Part shown: positions 8,554-16,049 of the stretch, piece by piece
Layout of the letters: each line of letters begins with the position of its first letter
Numbering within the stretch: position 1 is the first letter of the stretch
Assembly: GCA_945903645.1 (NCBI GenBank)
Contig: CAMDOM010000039.1
Location: 1-33,914, forward strand
DNA length: 33,914 bases
Origin: Chryseobacterium gleum
GTDB taxonomy: Bacteria; Bacteroidota; Bacteroidia; UBA10329
Direction of reading: 5' to 3'
Made by a program: the position numbers and the translations under genes
The notes under the pieces: generated by a model
The model's input: the letters and a program-made list of their open reading frames with translations, nothing else
Database searches by the model: none
Told to the model about the DNA's origin: nothing

Positions 8554-11500
8554 ATGATTATGGTAAAGCAATTTAGAATTCTCGCAGTTGTAGCTCTGGT
8601 GGCTATGATAGCTAATCCAGCTGTTGCGGAAAAGTCGAGAGGAGTAGAAGGAAAAAAAGCGAGTAAGACAGCTGGTCCAAAAGACCTTGCTGCAGAATGC
8701 GCTCCCCCGTCATCTTCCATAGAACTTTCATTAAATAATGTGAGAGCATTAATTCATAGTGGAGGTGATATGTGGTGGGACTTGTTAAGCGTGGCACGCT
8801 ACGAAATCCCAAAAGGTTCAGGTAAAAATTCCCTTTATGCTGGTTCATTATGGATTGGTGGTAAAGACGTTAACGGACAATTAAAAGTAGCTGCAAATAG
8901 ATTTAGAAGTCAAGGTTTTGATTTTTGGCCTGGCCCGCTAGATTTGGCAACAGCCGAAATTGACCCTGCTACTTGCGCAGCTTACGACAAGTTCTTTAAA
9001 ATCACGCGGGGCGAGGTTGATAAGTTTGTAGCTTGGTATTTGTGTAAAAACGACCCTGCTTGTGATGTAAATGTTGAGCATTCAGGATATATCGTTCCCC
9101 CATCAATATTGAACTGGCCCGCGCATGGTGACGTGACTGTAGGTCAGGATTATAACCTAGCTCCATATTTCGATGCCGATGGCAGTGGAAGTTATAACCC
9201 AGAAGATGGTGGCGACTATCCTTATTACGATATCAACCCAACTGACTTTGATTGTCTCCAAAACCGTAAAGTTCGTTTGTTTGGTGACGAAACGCATTGG
9301 TGGGTATTTAATGATAAGGGCAACATACACACGGAATCTGGAGGAAATCCAATTGGTATGGAAATACGAGGGCAAGCGTTTGCATTCTCTACTAATGATG
9401 AGATTAACGATATGACCTTTTATAACTATGAACTAATTAATCGTGGTTCGTTCACGTTGCAGAATACTTATTTCGCTCAATGGGTTGATGCTGACCTTGG
9501 GTTTGCAAATGACGATTATATAGGATGTGATGTTCGCAGAGGTTTGGGTTATTGCTATAACGGTCTTGCTGTAGATGGAACTGGCGGACCAACGCAGTAT
9601 GGAGAAAATCCCCCCGCAGTAGGTGTTGACTTTTTTCAGGGTCCTTACCAAGATAACGATGGTGTCGACAATCCATTGTACAACAACTGCGAAGTGTCCC
9701 AAGCGTTTTCGGAGGGGGGAATTGTTTATAAAGGCATCGGTGTAGGTTATAGTGATGGTGTTGTGGATAACGAGCGTTTCGGTATGCGTAGATTTATTTA
9801 TCACAATAATGATGGAACGGTTACTGGCGATCCAACCACTGCAACTGAATACTACAATTATATGAGCGGTTTTTGGAGAGATAACAGTCCAATGCTTTTT
9901 GGTGGAAATGGTCATCAGGGTGGAGGTGGGAATGTGAATACACCTGCAAACTACCAGTTTCCTGGAGATTCGGATCCATGCGGTTGGGGAACAGGGGGAA
10001 CACTTCAAGCACTAGAATGGACTGAGCAATCTGTTAATAATGTTGCTTTCGATAGAAGATTTATGCAGTCTGCTGGTCCATTTACATTGGAACCAGGTGC
10101 TGTTAACGACTTAACAGTTGGTGTGGTTTGGGCGCGTGCAACAAATGCAAGTGATCCTTTCGCATCGGTTGAAAAACTTCGAAAAGTGGACGATAAGGCA
10201 CAGGCGCTATTCGATAATTGCTTTGTTCTTATTGATGGACCAGATGCTCCAATTTTGGAAGTAATTGAATTGGATCGTGAGTTGGTTCTTCTTTTATCAA
10301 ATCCATCTACTTCCAATAATGCGGATGAAGATTATGCACAGGTGGATCCATTTATTGTAAGCGATGATGCAACCGTTGATAATATCTTCCGCTTTCAGGG
10401 CTATCAAATTTTCCAATTGAAAGATGAAACTGTTTCATCTTCGGAATTACAAAATGCCGATAAGGCACGTTTGGTGGCGCAATGCGATATAAAGGACATT
10501 GATCCATTAACCAATGCGCCTATTGCTCAAATAGTAAACTTCACATTCTCGGAAGAATTGAATGCGAGTATTCCTACTGAGATGGTAAACGGTTCTAACA
10601 ATGGAGTGCAACATTCGTTTCAAATTCTTCAAGACGAATTTGCTACTAATGACCGTAGGTTGGTGAACCACAAGAAGTACTACTACATGGCGGTGTCTTA
10701 TGCTTATAATAACTATAAGACATACAACCAAAATGACCCATTGGCTTTGGATGGACAGAAAACGCCTTACCTCGCAGGTCGTAAGAGTGCAACTGGTGGA
10801 GCAATTACTCCAATTCCTGGAATACCGCACAAATTGGCTCCTGAGCAAGAGGGAACAATAGTGAATGCGAATTATGGTGATGGTCCACGTCTCACGCGCA
10901 TTGAAGGTCAAGGTAATGGTGGTTTCGATGTTCGATTATCTCAGTTTTCACTTGCCGAGATTGTAGCAAGCGCTGAGGGTCGAGTGAAGGAAATTATCTA
11001 TGAAAATGGTCGTGGTCCAGTAGATATAAAGGTTGTTGACCCGAAAAATCTACCTATTGCAAGTTTTGTGTTCAAGATGTTGGATACCATTACTGCAGGC
11101 AATTTGTCGGATGCATACTGGTCTTTGGAATGTGTCGATGGAAATTGTCCAACTGTTGGAGGTCAAACAATTGTTTACGCAAAGCGTCCAATTGGACTAC
11201 AAAATGGAAATGAGCAGCTTATTCCAGAATGGGGAATATCTGTATTCTTAAAGCAGGTTATCGATCCAGGAGATATTCCCAGCGGAATGGGGTATATCGA
11301 TTCAAGAATTAGCTTCTCTGGCACCTCTTTTTGGTTAACTGGTGTTCCTGATGTTGACGGTATATCTCCCTTCAACTGGATACGTTCTGGTACAGTCGCT
11401 CCTGGAGAACCACCTACGGGAGATGATGATTATGGAGATGATAATCAGGTGTTTGAAAAAGTTTTGAATGGAACTTGGGCTCCATGGAAATTGGCAAGTA

Positions 11501-12573
11501 ACAAACTTGATGTAATGTCTCCAACTTGGGATCGCTTCAAGGGTCTAAATGATTTGAGAGATCTTTCCGGAGTGGACATAATAATTACCGCGGATCAAAG
11601 CAAATGGACACGGTGTCCTGTACTTGAGGTAGCTGACGAAAGTGTGCCTCGCATTGGAGATGCAAAGCGCTTCAATCTGCGTATGAGCTCGTCAGTTGGT
11701 AAAGATGGTCAACCGGATGCCTCTGGAACCAATGGAATGGGATGGTTTCCTGGATTTGCTGTAAACGTAGAAACTGGAGAACGTTTGAATATGGCCTTTG
11801 GAGAAAGCTCATGGTTGCTTCAAGAGAATGGTGGCGACATGATTTGGAACCCAACAGGTGGCGTTTTTGACGAAAATGAGAACGTTCTTTTTGGAGGTGG
11901 CCATTATATTTATGTGTTCGGACATAACGGAACGAATCCATTAAATGATGTTCCATCTTATGATGAAGGTGCATTCATATTTAGCATGCTTTCTTCTAAC
12001 AATTATGACCCTAATGATCCTGAAAAACGCAAAGTTTATAAGGATGCGATGTGGGTTGGTATGCCATTGTTAGCTCAGAATGCTACATTGCTTGCAAATG
12101 ATGTTAAGATTGAAGTTCGCGTTACTAAGCCATACCGTGAAGAAATGTCTCCAGGTTGGTTTGCTACAGAGCCCGTGAACAACAATCTACCGATGTATAC
12201 ATTCTCTACAGCAGATTTTGCTACCGTTCGTGGTGATTTAGCAACAGCCGAAACTGCGTTAGATTTAATTCGCGCGGTTCCAAATCCTTACTATGCTAGT
12301 TCTGATTACGAACGCACTCAGTTAGATAACATCGTTAAAATTATCAATCTACCAGACGAGTGTGTTATTAAAATCTACACTGTAAATGGAATAATGGTTC
12401 GTCAGTTAAAGAAAGACTCGCCTATTACTTCCATCGATTGGGATTTGAAAAATCATAAAGGAATTCCAGTAGCTAGCGGTGTGTATCTTATCCATGTAGA
12501 AGCTCCCGGTATTGGAGAAAAGGTTATTAAGTGGTTCGGTACCGTTAGGCAGTTGGACCTTGATTCCTTCTGA
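8554..12573 (+). CDS. Large secreted T9SS type A sorting-domain protein
   Basis: 1339 residues with a signal peptide (about residues 1-25, ending NPAVA-E). Early residues include NNVRALIHSGGDMWWDL and SLYAGSLWIGG, a pattern I recognise from large exported Bacteroidota proteins of unknown function. A calcium-loop-like DADGSGSYNPEDGGDYP lies at about 207-223. The C-terminus (from about 1240: AVPNPYYASSDYE, VIKIYTVNGIMVRQL, GVYLIHVEAPG, VIKWFG) is a T9SS type A sorting domain with a short extra tail, VRQLDLDSF. It is expected at the cell surface or released. The middle 900 residues have no catalytic motif I can name. It is flanked by the TonB receptor and a PorV-like barrel. An alternative ATG two codons downstream would make no difference to the product. 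Confidence 0.88.
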   Translation: MIMVKQFRILAVVALVAMIANPAVAEKSRGVEGKKASKTAGPKDLAAECAPPSSSIELSLNNVRALIHSGGDMWWDLLSVARYEIPKGSGKNSLYAGSLWIGGKDVNGQLKVAANRFRSQGFDFWPGPLDLATAEIDPATCAAYDKFFKITRGEVDKFVAWYLCKNDPACDVNVEHSGYIVPPSILNWPAHGDVTVGQDYNLAPYFDADGSGSYNPEDGGDYPYYDINPTDFDCLQNRKVRLFGDETHWWVFNDKGNIHTESGGNPIGMEIRGQAFAFSTNDEINDMTFYNYELINRGSFTLQNTYFAQWVDADLGFANDDYIGCDVRRGLGYCYNGLAVDGTGGPTQYGENPPAVGVDFFQGPYQDNDGVDNPLYNNCEVSQAFSEGGIVYKGIGVGYSDGVVDNERFGMRRFIYHNNDGTVTGDPTTATEYYNYMSGFWRDNSPMLFGGNGHQGGGGNVNTPANYQFPGDSDPCGWGTGGTLQALEWTEQSVNNVAFDRRFMQSAGPFTLEPGAVNDLTVGVVWARATNASDPFASVEKLRKVDDKAQALFDNCFVLIDGPDAPILEVIELDRELVLLLSNPSTSNNADEDYAQVDPFIVSDDATVDNIFRFQGYQIFQLKDETVSSSELQNADKARLVAQCDIKDIDPLTNAPIAQIVNFTFSEELNASIPTEMVNGSNNGVQHSFQILQDEFATNDRRLVNHKKYYYMAVSYAYNNYKTYNQNDPLALDGQKTPYLAGRKSATGGAITPIPGIPHKLAPEQEGTIVNANYGDGPRLTRIEGQGNGGFDVRLSQFSLAEIVASAEGRVKEIIYENGRGPVDIKVVDPKNLPIASFVFKMLDTITAGNLSDAYWSLECVDGNCPTVGGQTIVYAKRPIGLQNGNEQLIPEWGISVFLKQVIDPGDIPSGMGYIDSRISFSGTSFWLTGVPDVDGISPFNWIRSGTVAPGEPPTGDDDYGDDNQVFEKVLNGTWAPWKLASNKLDVMSPTWDRFKGLNDLRDLSGVDIIITADQSKWTRCPVLEVADESVPRIGDAKRFNLRMSSSVGKDGQPDASGTNGMGWFPGFAVNVETGERLNMAFGESSWLLQENGGDMIWNPTGGVFDENENVLFGGGHYIYVFGHNGTNPLNDVPSYDEGAFIFSMLSSNNYDPNDPEKRKVYKDAMWVGMPLLAQNATLLANDVKIEVRVTKPYREEMSPGWFATEPVNNNLPMYTFSTADFATVRGDLATAETALDLIRAVPNPYYASSDYERTQLDNIVKIINLPDECVIKIYTVNGIMVRQLKKDSPITSIDWDLKNHKGIPVASGVYLIHVEAPGIGEKVIKWFGTVRQLDLDSF

Positions 12574-12621
12574 TTATTGACCAAAAACATCTGAGTTCAT
12601 CACTTTTGAGAAGATATTGAA

Positions 12622-13713
12622 ATGAGAAAAATTCTAAAATCCTTACCAATTGCCCTAGTTCTTGCGATTGTGTTTCAGCCTGTATTCGGTGGAAATTCCG
12701 ATCGTGCAGGACAAGCTGGTGCCACCGAATTGCTTATAAATCCATGGGCAAGGTCTTCGGGCTTTGGCAGTGCAAACACGGCTTCAGCTCGCGGTTTAGA
12801 AGCACAGTTTCTTAACGTGGCAGGCATGGCCTTCACCGAGAAAACTGAAGTGTTATTTACTAGTACGCAATGGCTTGTAGGCTCCGGTGTTATGATAAAT
12901 AGCTTTGGCGTTTCTCAGAAGATTGGTGAGGCAGGTGTATTGGGCTTAAGCGTAATGAACATGAGTTTTGGTGATATTGAGATTACCACTACAGATGTTC
13001 CTGACGGAGGAATCGGAACGTTTTCACCGAATTATTTGAACATTGGTTTATCTTATGCCAAAAGTTTTTCTAACAGCATCAATGGTGGTTTAACAGTTCG
13101 CGTTATTAATCAGAACATTCAAAACCTCAGTGCTACTGGTGTTGCATTTGATGCTGGTGTTTCATATACCACACGGTTGGGAAGCAAAGACAAACCAAAG
13201 AACAAAGACAACCTTCAATTCGGTATCGCGCTCAAAAACGTTGGTCCACCAATGAAATTTAGTGGAGATGGTTTGGGTGTTAGAGGTACGGTGCCTGGAG
13301 GTGACCGCAGTTTAACTTTGGAATACCGTGCCGCACAATATGAGATGCCTTCATCGCTTCATATTGGCGCTACATACCATTGGCGAAATGCAACGCTTAT
13401 GCATCAAATTAGTGGTGCTGTAAACTTTACATCCAACAGTTTTACAAGAGACTTAATGAATTTTGGACTGGAATATTCGTTCAAGAATTTGTTTATGCTG
13501 CGTGGAGGATATGTGCTACAAATGGGCAGTGATGGTCCAGATGGTGATGTTGCAATTTCAGCTTTAACTGGCCCAACTGCTGGTGTTACAGTTAACGTTC
13601 CATTAACAAAGAAGGGTAGCGAAAAGAAAAGTACATTGGGTATAGATTACTCTTTCAGATCTACCAATCCGTTTTCTGGGGTGCACGCCATTGGGGTCCG
13701 CATAGCGCTGTAG
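12622..13713 (+). CDS. PorV/PorQ-family outer-membrane barrel protein
   Basis: 363 residues with a signal peptide (MRKILKSLPIALVLAIVFQP, cleavage near VFGG). The mature start GATELLINPWARSSGFGSAN and ARGLEAQFLNVAGMAF match the PorV/PorQ (FadL-like) pattern, in which NPAGL-type residues begin a small barrel. It ends in an amphipathic strand, GVHAIGVRIAL. In T9SS, PorV shuttles cargo to the sortase and PorQ helps anchor it; this copy is probably a specialised paralogue serving the adjacent cargo protein, since it lies 48 bases downstream of it. The main porV gene is usually elsewhere, with porU, so I give no symbol. A simple porin is the alternative. Confidence 0.8.
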   Translation: MRKILKSLPIALVLAIVFQPVFGGNSDRAGQAGATELLINPWARSSGFGSANTASARGLEAQFLNVAGMAFTEKTEVLFTSTQWLVGSGVMINSFGVSQKIGEAGVLGLSVMNMSFGDIEITTTDVPDGGIGTFSPNYLNIGLSYAKSFSNSINGGLTVRVINQNIQNLSATGVAFDAGVSYTTRLGSKDKPKNKDNLQFGIALKNVGPPMKFSGDGLGVRGTVPGGDRSLTLEYRAAQYEMPSSLHIGATYHWRNATLMHQISGAVNFTSNSFTRDLMNFGLEYSFKNLFMLRGGYVLQMGSDGPDGDVAISALTGPTAGVTVNVPLTKKGSEKKSTLGIDYSFRSTNPFSGVHAIGVRIAL

Positions 13714-13733
13714 TAGGCCAGCAATAAATTTTC

Positions 13734-13741
13734 TACTTTTG
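13734..13741 (+). promoter_or_regulatory. Candidate -7 element upstream of greA
   Basis: TACTTTTG fits TAnnTTTG exactly. No good TTG is visible at the expected -33 distance. If used, transcription would begin just before the hairpin at 13750. Confidence 0.35.
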
Positions 13742-13749
13742 ACAAAGTA

Positions 13750-13777
13750 AAAGAGTCCCGCTGATGCGGGATTCTTT
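13750..13777 (+). terminator. Hairpin between the PorV-like gene and greA
   Basis: AAAGAGTCCCGC-TGAT-GCGGGATTCTTT forms a 12-bp stem with one G-T pair and a 4-base loop. The poly-T is short (TTCTTTGCG), so it may be an ordinary terminator of the envelope operon or a leader hairpin of greA. Confidence 0.65.
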
Positions 13778-13805
13778 GCGTTTATAGACCATTGATAACA
13801 TTACC

Positions 13806-14273
13806 ATGAGCACGTATCTTACACAAGAAGGACTTGATAGATTGAAATCAGAGTTGGATCAACTTCGCAGAGTAGACCGTCCACGTATATCAGAACAGAT
13901 AGCCGAAGCACGGGACAAAGGCGACTTATCTGAGAACGCAGAGTATGATGCTGCGAAAGAGGCGCAAGGTTTGTTGGAAATGAAAATTTCTAAGCTAGAA
14001 GCAACAGTAGCTGATGCGAAAGTGATTGATGAATCCAAACTTTCAGGCGACCATATTCTTATATTAAGTAAAGTGAAACTGAAAAATGTGGCTAATGGTA
14101 TGACCATGAGCTACACCATTGTTCCAGAAAAGGAAGCGAATCTAAAGGAGAGTAAAATTTCGGTAGAGTCACCTATTGGAAAAGGTTTACTTGGAAAAAA
14201 AGTTGGCGATGTAGCGGAAATCACCGTCCCAAATGGGAAGGTGAGTTTCGAAATTGTAGAAGTAGGTCGATAA
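13806..14273 (+). CDS. greA: Transcription elongation factor GreA
   Basis: 155 residues, normal GreA length. It rescues backtracked RNA polymerase by stimulating transcript cleavage. The N-terminal coiled coil ends in the diagnostic tip DKGDLSENAEYDAAKE, with the acidic residues Asp40 and Glu43 that hold the catalytic metal. The C-terminal FKBP-like half contains SYTIVPEKEANLKESKIS and SPIGKGLLGKKVGD. The stop overlaps the start of the next gene (TAATG), so the pair is translationally coupled. A terminator-like hairpin in its leader may be regulatory. Confidence 0.95.
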   Translation: MSTYLTQEGLDRLKSELDQLRRVDRPRISEQIAEARDKGDLSENAEYDAAKEAQGLLEMKISKLEATVADAKVIDESKLSGDHILILSKVKLKNVANGMTMSYTIVPEKEANLKESKISVESPIGKGLLGKKVGDVAEITVPNGKVSFEIVEVGR

Positions 14274-14692
14274 TGCCGAGTATTTTCTCCCGTATTATTT
14301 CTGGAGAAATCCCTTGCTACAAAGTTGGGGAAACAGAAGATTGCATTGCTTTTTTGGACATTAGTCCGCTTACCAAAGGTCATACACTTGTGGTGCCCAA
14401 AGTTGAAATAGACCATTTGTTTCATTTGGGAGATAGTGAATTCGGTAAATTGATGCTATTCGCTAAGCAAGTGGGTCGCGCAATTGAAGCTGTGGTGCCA
14501 TGCAAGCGAATTGGAGTAACAGTAATTGGTTTGGAGGTTCCGCATGCTCACGTACACTTAATTCCAATTAATACCATGAGCGATATGAACTTTGCCAATC
14601 CTCGTGTGCAATTAACATCAGAAGAGTTAACGGATTTGGCTAGTGAAATCAGTAGGGAATTGCTTCTCCAAGCCTCCAAAAGGAAAGGTTAG
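14273..14692 (+). CDS. HIT-family nucleotide hydrolase/transferase
   Basis: 139 residues with the histidine triad HAHVHLIP (His91, His93, His95). The N-terminal SIFSRIISGEIPCYKV and FLDISPLTKGHTLVVPK are typical of the HINT/Fhit-like group, which hydrolyses purine nucleoside phosphoramidates or dinucleoside polyphosphates. It is coupled to greA by a TAATG overlap. Its stop codon interlocks with the stop of convergent ruvC (TTAG, 14689-14692). The exact substrate is unknown. Confidence 0.93.
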   Translation: MPSIFSRIISGEIPCYKVGETEDCIAFLDISPLTKGHTLVVPKVEIDHLFHLGDSEFGKLMLFAKQVGRAIEAVVPCKRIGVTVIGLEVPHAHVHLIPINTMSDMNFANPRVQLTSEELTDLASEISRELLLQASKRKG

Positions 14693-15249
14693 ACTTTCCT
14701 GTCTGGATTTTGCTTGATAAAAGCTGACCATCCAGAAACCTTGGACCCACCACTGGTAACGCCCTTTCCGGAGTTGTTAAAATGATGGCAAACTGCCGCT
14801 GCTAGGGCGTCTGTCGCATCCATTGGGAAATCTGCCATGGAGGTTTTGAGTATACTTTGCAACATTGCAGCAACTTGTTCTTTGCTGGCTGCACCATTTC
14901 CAGTAACGGATTGTTTTATTTTCCGAGGTGCATACTCACAAATTGGAATGTTAAGCGCTAGTGCAGCGGCAATACAAACTCCTTGAGCGCGTCCAAGCTT
15001 TAACATAGATTGTACGTTTTTTCCAAAAAATGGGGCCTCAATCGCCATTTCGTCTGGATGATATTGGCGGATGATTTCCGTTGTTCGGTCAAAAATCTTC
15101 TTGAGTCTATCCGCTTGGTCTTTGTATCTGTCAAGCTTTAACACACCCAAAGTCTCAACATGCAATTCATTGTTTTTGATGTGGAGAACACCGTATCCCA
15201 TAACCACAGTTCCTGGGTCAATACCAAGAATAACTCTATCCTTCACCAT
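14689..15249 (-). CDS. ruvC: Crossover junction endodeoxyribonuclease RuvC
   Basis: 186 residues. RuvC resolves Holliday junctions as a dimer together with RuvAB. The four acidic catalytic residues are present: Asp11 in ILGIDPGT, Glu71 in AIEAPFFGKN, and Asp144 and Asp147 in DATDALAAAVCHH. GRAQGVCIAAA and KQSVTGNGAASKEQV are also family motifs. Its start abuts the stop of the upstream methyltransferase gene with no intergenic base, so it is read from the same transcript. ruvA and ruvB are not nearby. A C-terminal tail of about 25 residues (GKGVTSGGSKVSGWSAFIK) is beyond the core fold. Confidence 0.95.
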   Translation of the reverse strand: MVKDRVILGIDPGTVVMGYGVLHIKNNELHVETLGVLKLDRYKDQADRLKKIFDRTTEIIRQYHPDEMAIEAPFFGKNVQSMLKLGRAQGVCIAAALALNIPICEYAPRKIKQSVTGNGAASKEQVAAMLQSILKTSMADFPMDATDALAAAVCHHFNNSGKGVTSGGSKVSGWSAFIKQNPDRKV

Positions 15250-16005
15250 TTATTGGGCATTTCGTTGTGTGATTACCGAAAGGAGAATTGCAGTGGCAGT
15301 AGCTGCATTTAGAGATTCCACACGTTGTTCAGATTCATAATTTAGAATTTTTACCTGAATGTTACTCATTGCTTGCAGTGCTGCACTAACGCCATGCGAT
15401 TCGTTTCCGATTACTAGAACCGTTTTCTTCTGCTGAGGTAAATCATAAACATTGCTTCCCGATAAAGTGGCTGTAGTAAGTTGAAATCCGTTCAATTGCG
15501 CTTCCTTAAGCTCATCCACGAGGTTGCAAGAATGTAAATTAGTATGAAATAAAGCTCCCATAGTTCCTTGCACCACTTTTGGATTGTAGGCATCCACACA
15601 ATCTGTTGAACAAAGAATAGTGGTAACCCCAAACCAACGTGCAGTTCTGATAATTGTACCCATGTTTCCGGGGTCGCGAATACCGTCCAATGCCACTATT
15701 AACGATGAATCGTAATTGGTTGGTTTCTCCTCTGATTGCTGAGCAAGGGCAAGTATTTCACTTGGATTTGTTAAACCCGAAATTTTTTCCATTTCCTTGC
15801 TAGATATAATTTCTCTAGTGAAATCACCAGCCAGTTCAGATAGTAATTCGGGCTTGGTTGAGTACACTCCAATTACTTTCAAAGGAGATGAAACGAGTTC
15901 CGTTACTACCTTCACGCCCTCCGCAACAAAAAGACCAGTGGCTGTCCGAACTTTTTTCTGCTGCAATGAGCGCAATTGTTGGATATCGGTTCGTGAAAGT
16001 GCCAC
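15250..16005 (-). CDS. TrmH/SpoU-family RNA 2'-O-methyltransferase
   Basis: 251 residues. The three SPOUT knot motifs are seen: NMGTIIRTARWFG (114-126), VLVIGNESHGV (197-206) and RVESLNAATATAILL (228-242). The N-terminal 30 residues (LRSLQQKKVRTATGLFVAEG) form the substrate-binding extension found in RlmB- and TrmH-like proteins. It methylates a ribose 2'-OH in rRNA or tRNA using S-adenosylmethionine; which nucleotide cannot be told. It is divergent from tamL (44-base gap) and co-transcribed with ruvC. Confidence 0.92.
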   Translation of the reverse strand: MALSRTDIQQLRSLQQKKVRTATGLFVAEGVKVVTELVSSPLKVIGVYSTKPELLSELAGDFTREIISSKEMEKISGLTNPSEILALAQQSEEKPTNYDSSLIVALDGIRDPGNMGTIIRTARWFGVTTILCSTDCVDAYNPKVVQGTMGALFHTNLHSCNLVDELKEAQLNGFQLTTATLSGSNVYDLPQQKKTVLVIGNESHGVSAALQAMSNIQVKILNYESEQRVESLNAATATAILLSVITQRNAQ

Positions 16006-16049
16006 TGTTTGGAGTGAAGTTTGTTTGATGATTCAAAGACCTACTAGAA

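Noticed and set aside
9433-10008. 191-residue minus-strand open frame inside the large T9SS cargo gene
   Set aside because: It is the antisense shadow of a well-supported 1339-residue gene, with an Ile/Thr-heavy composition and no motif.
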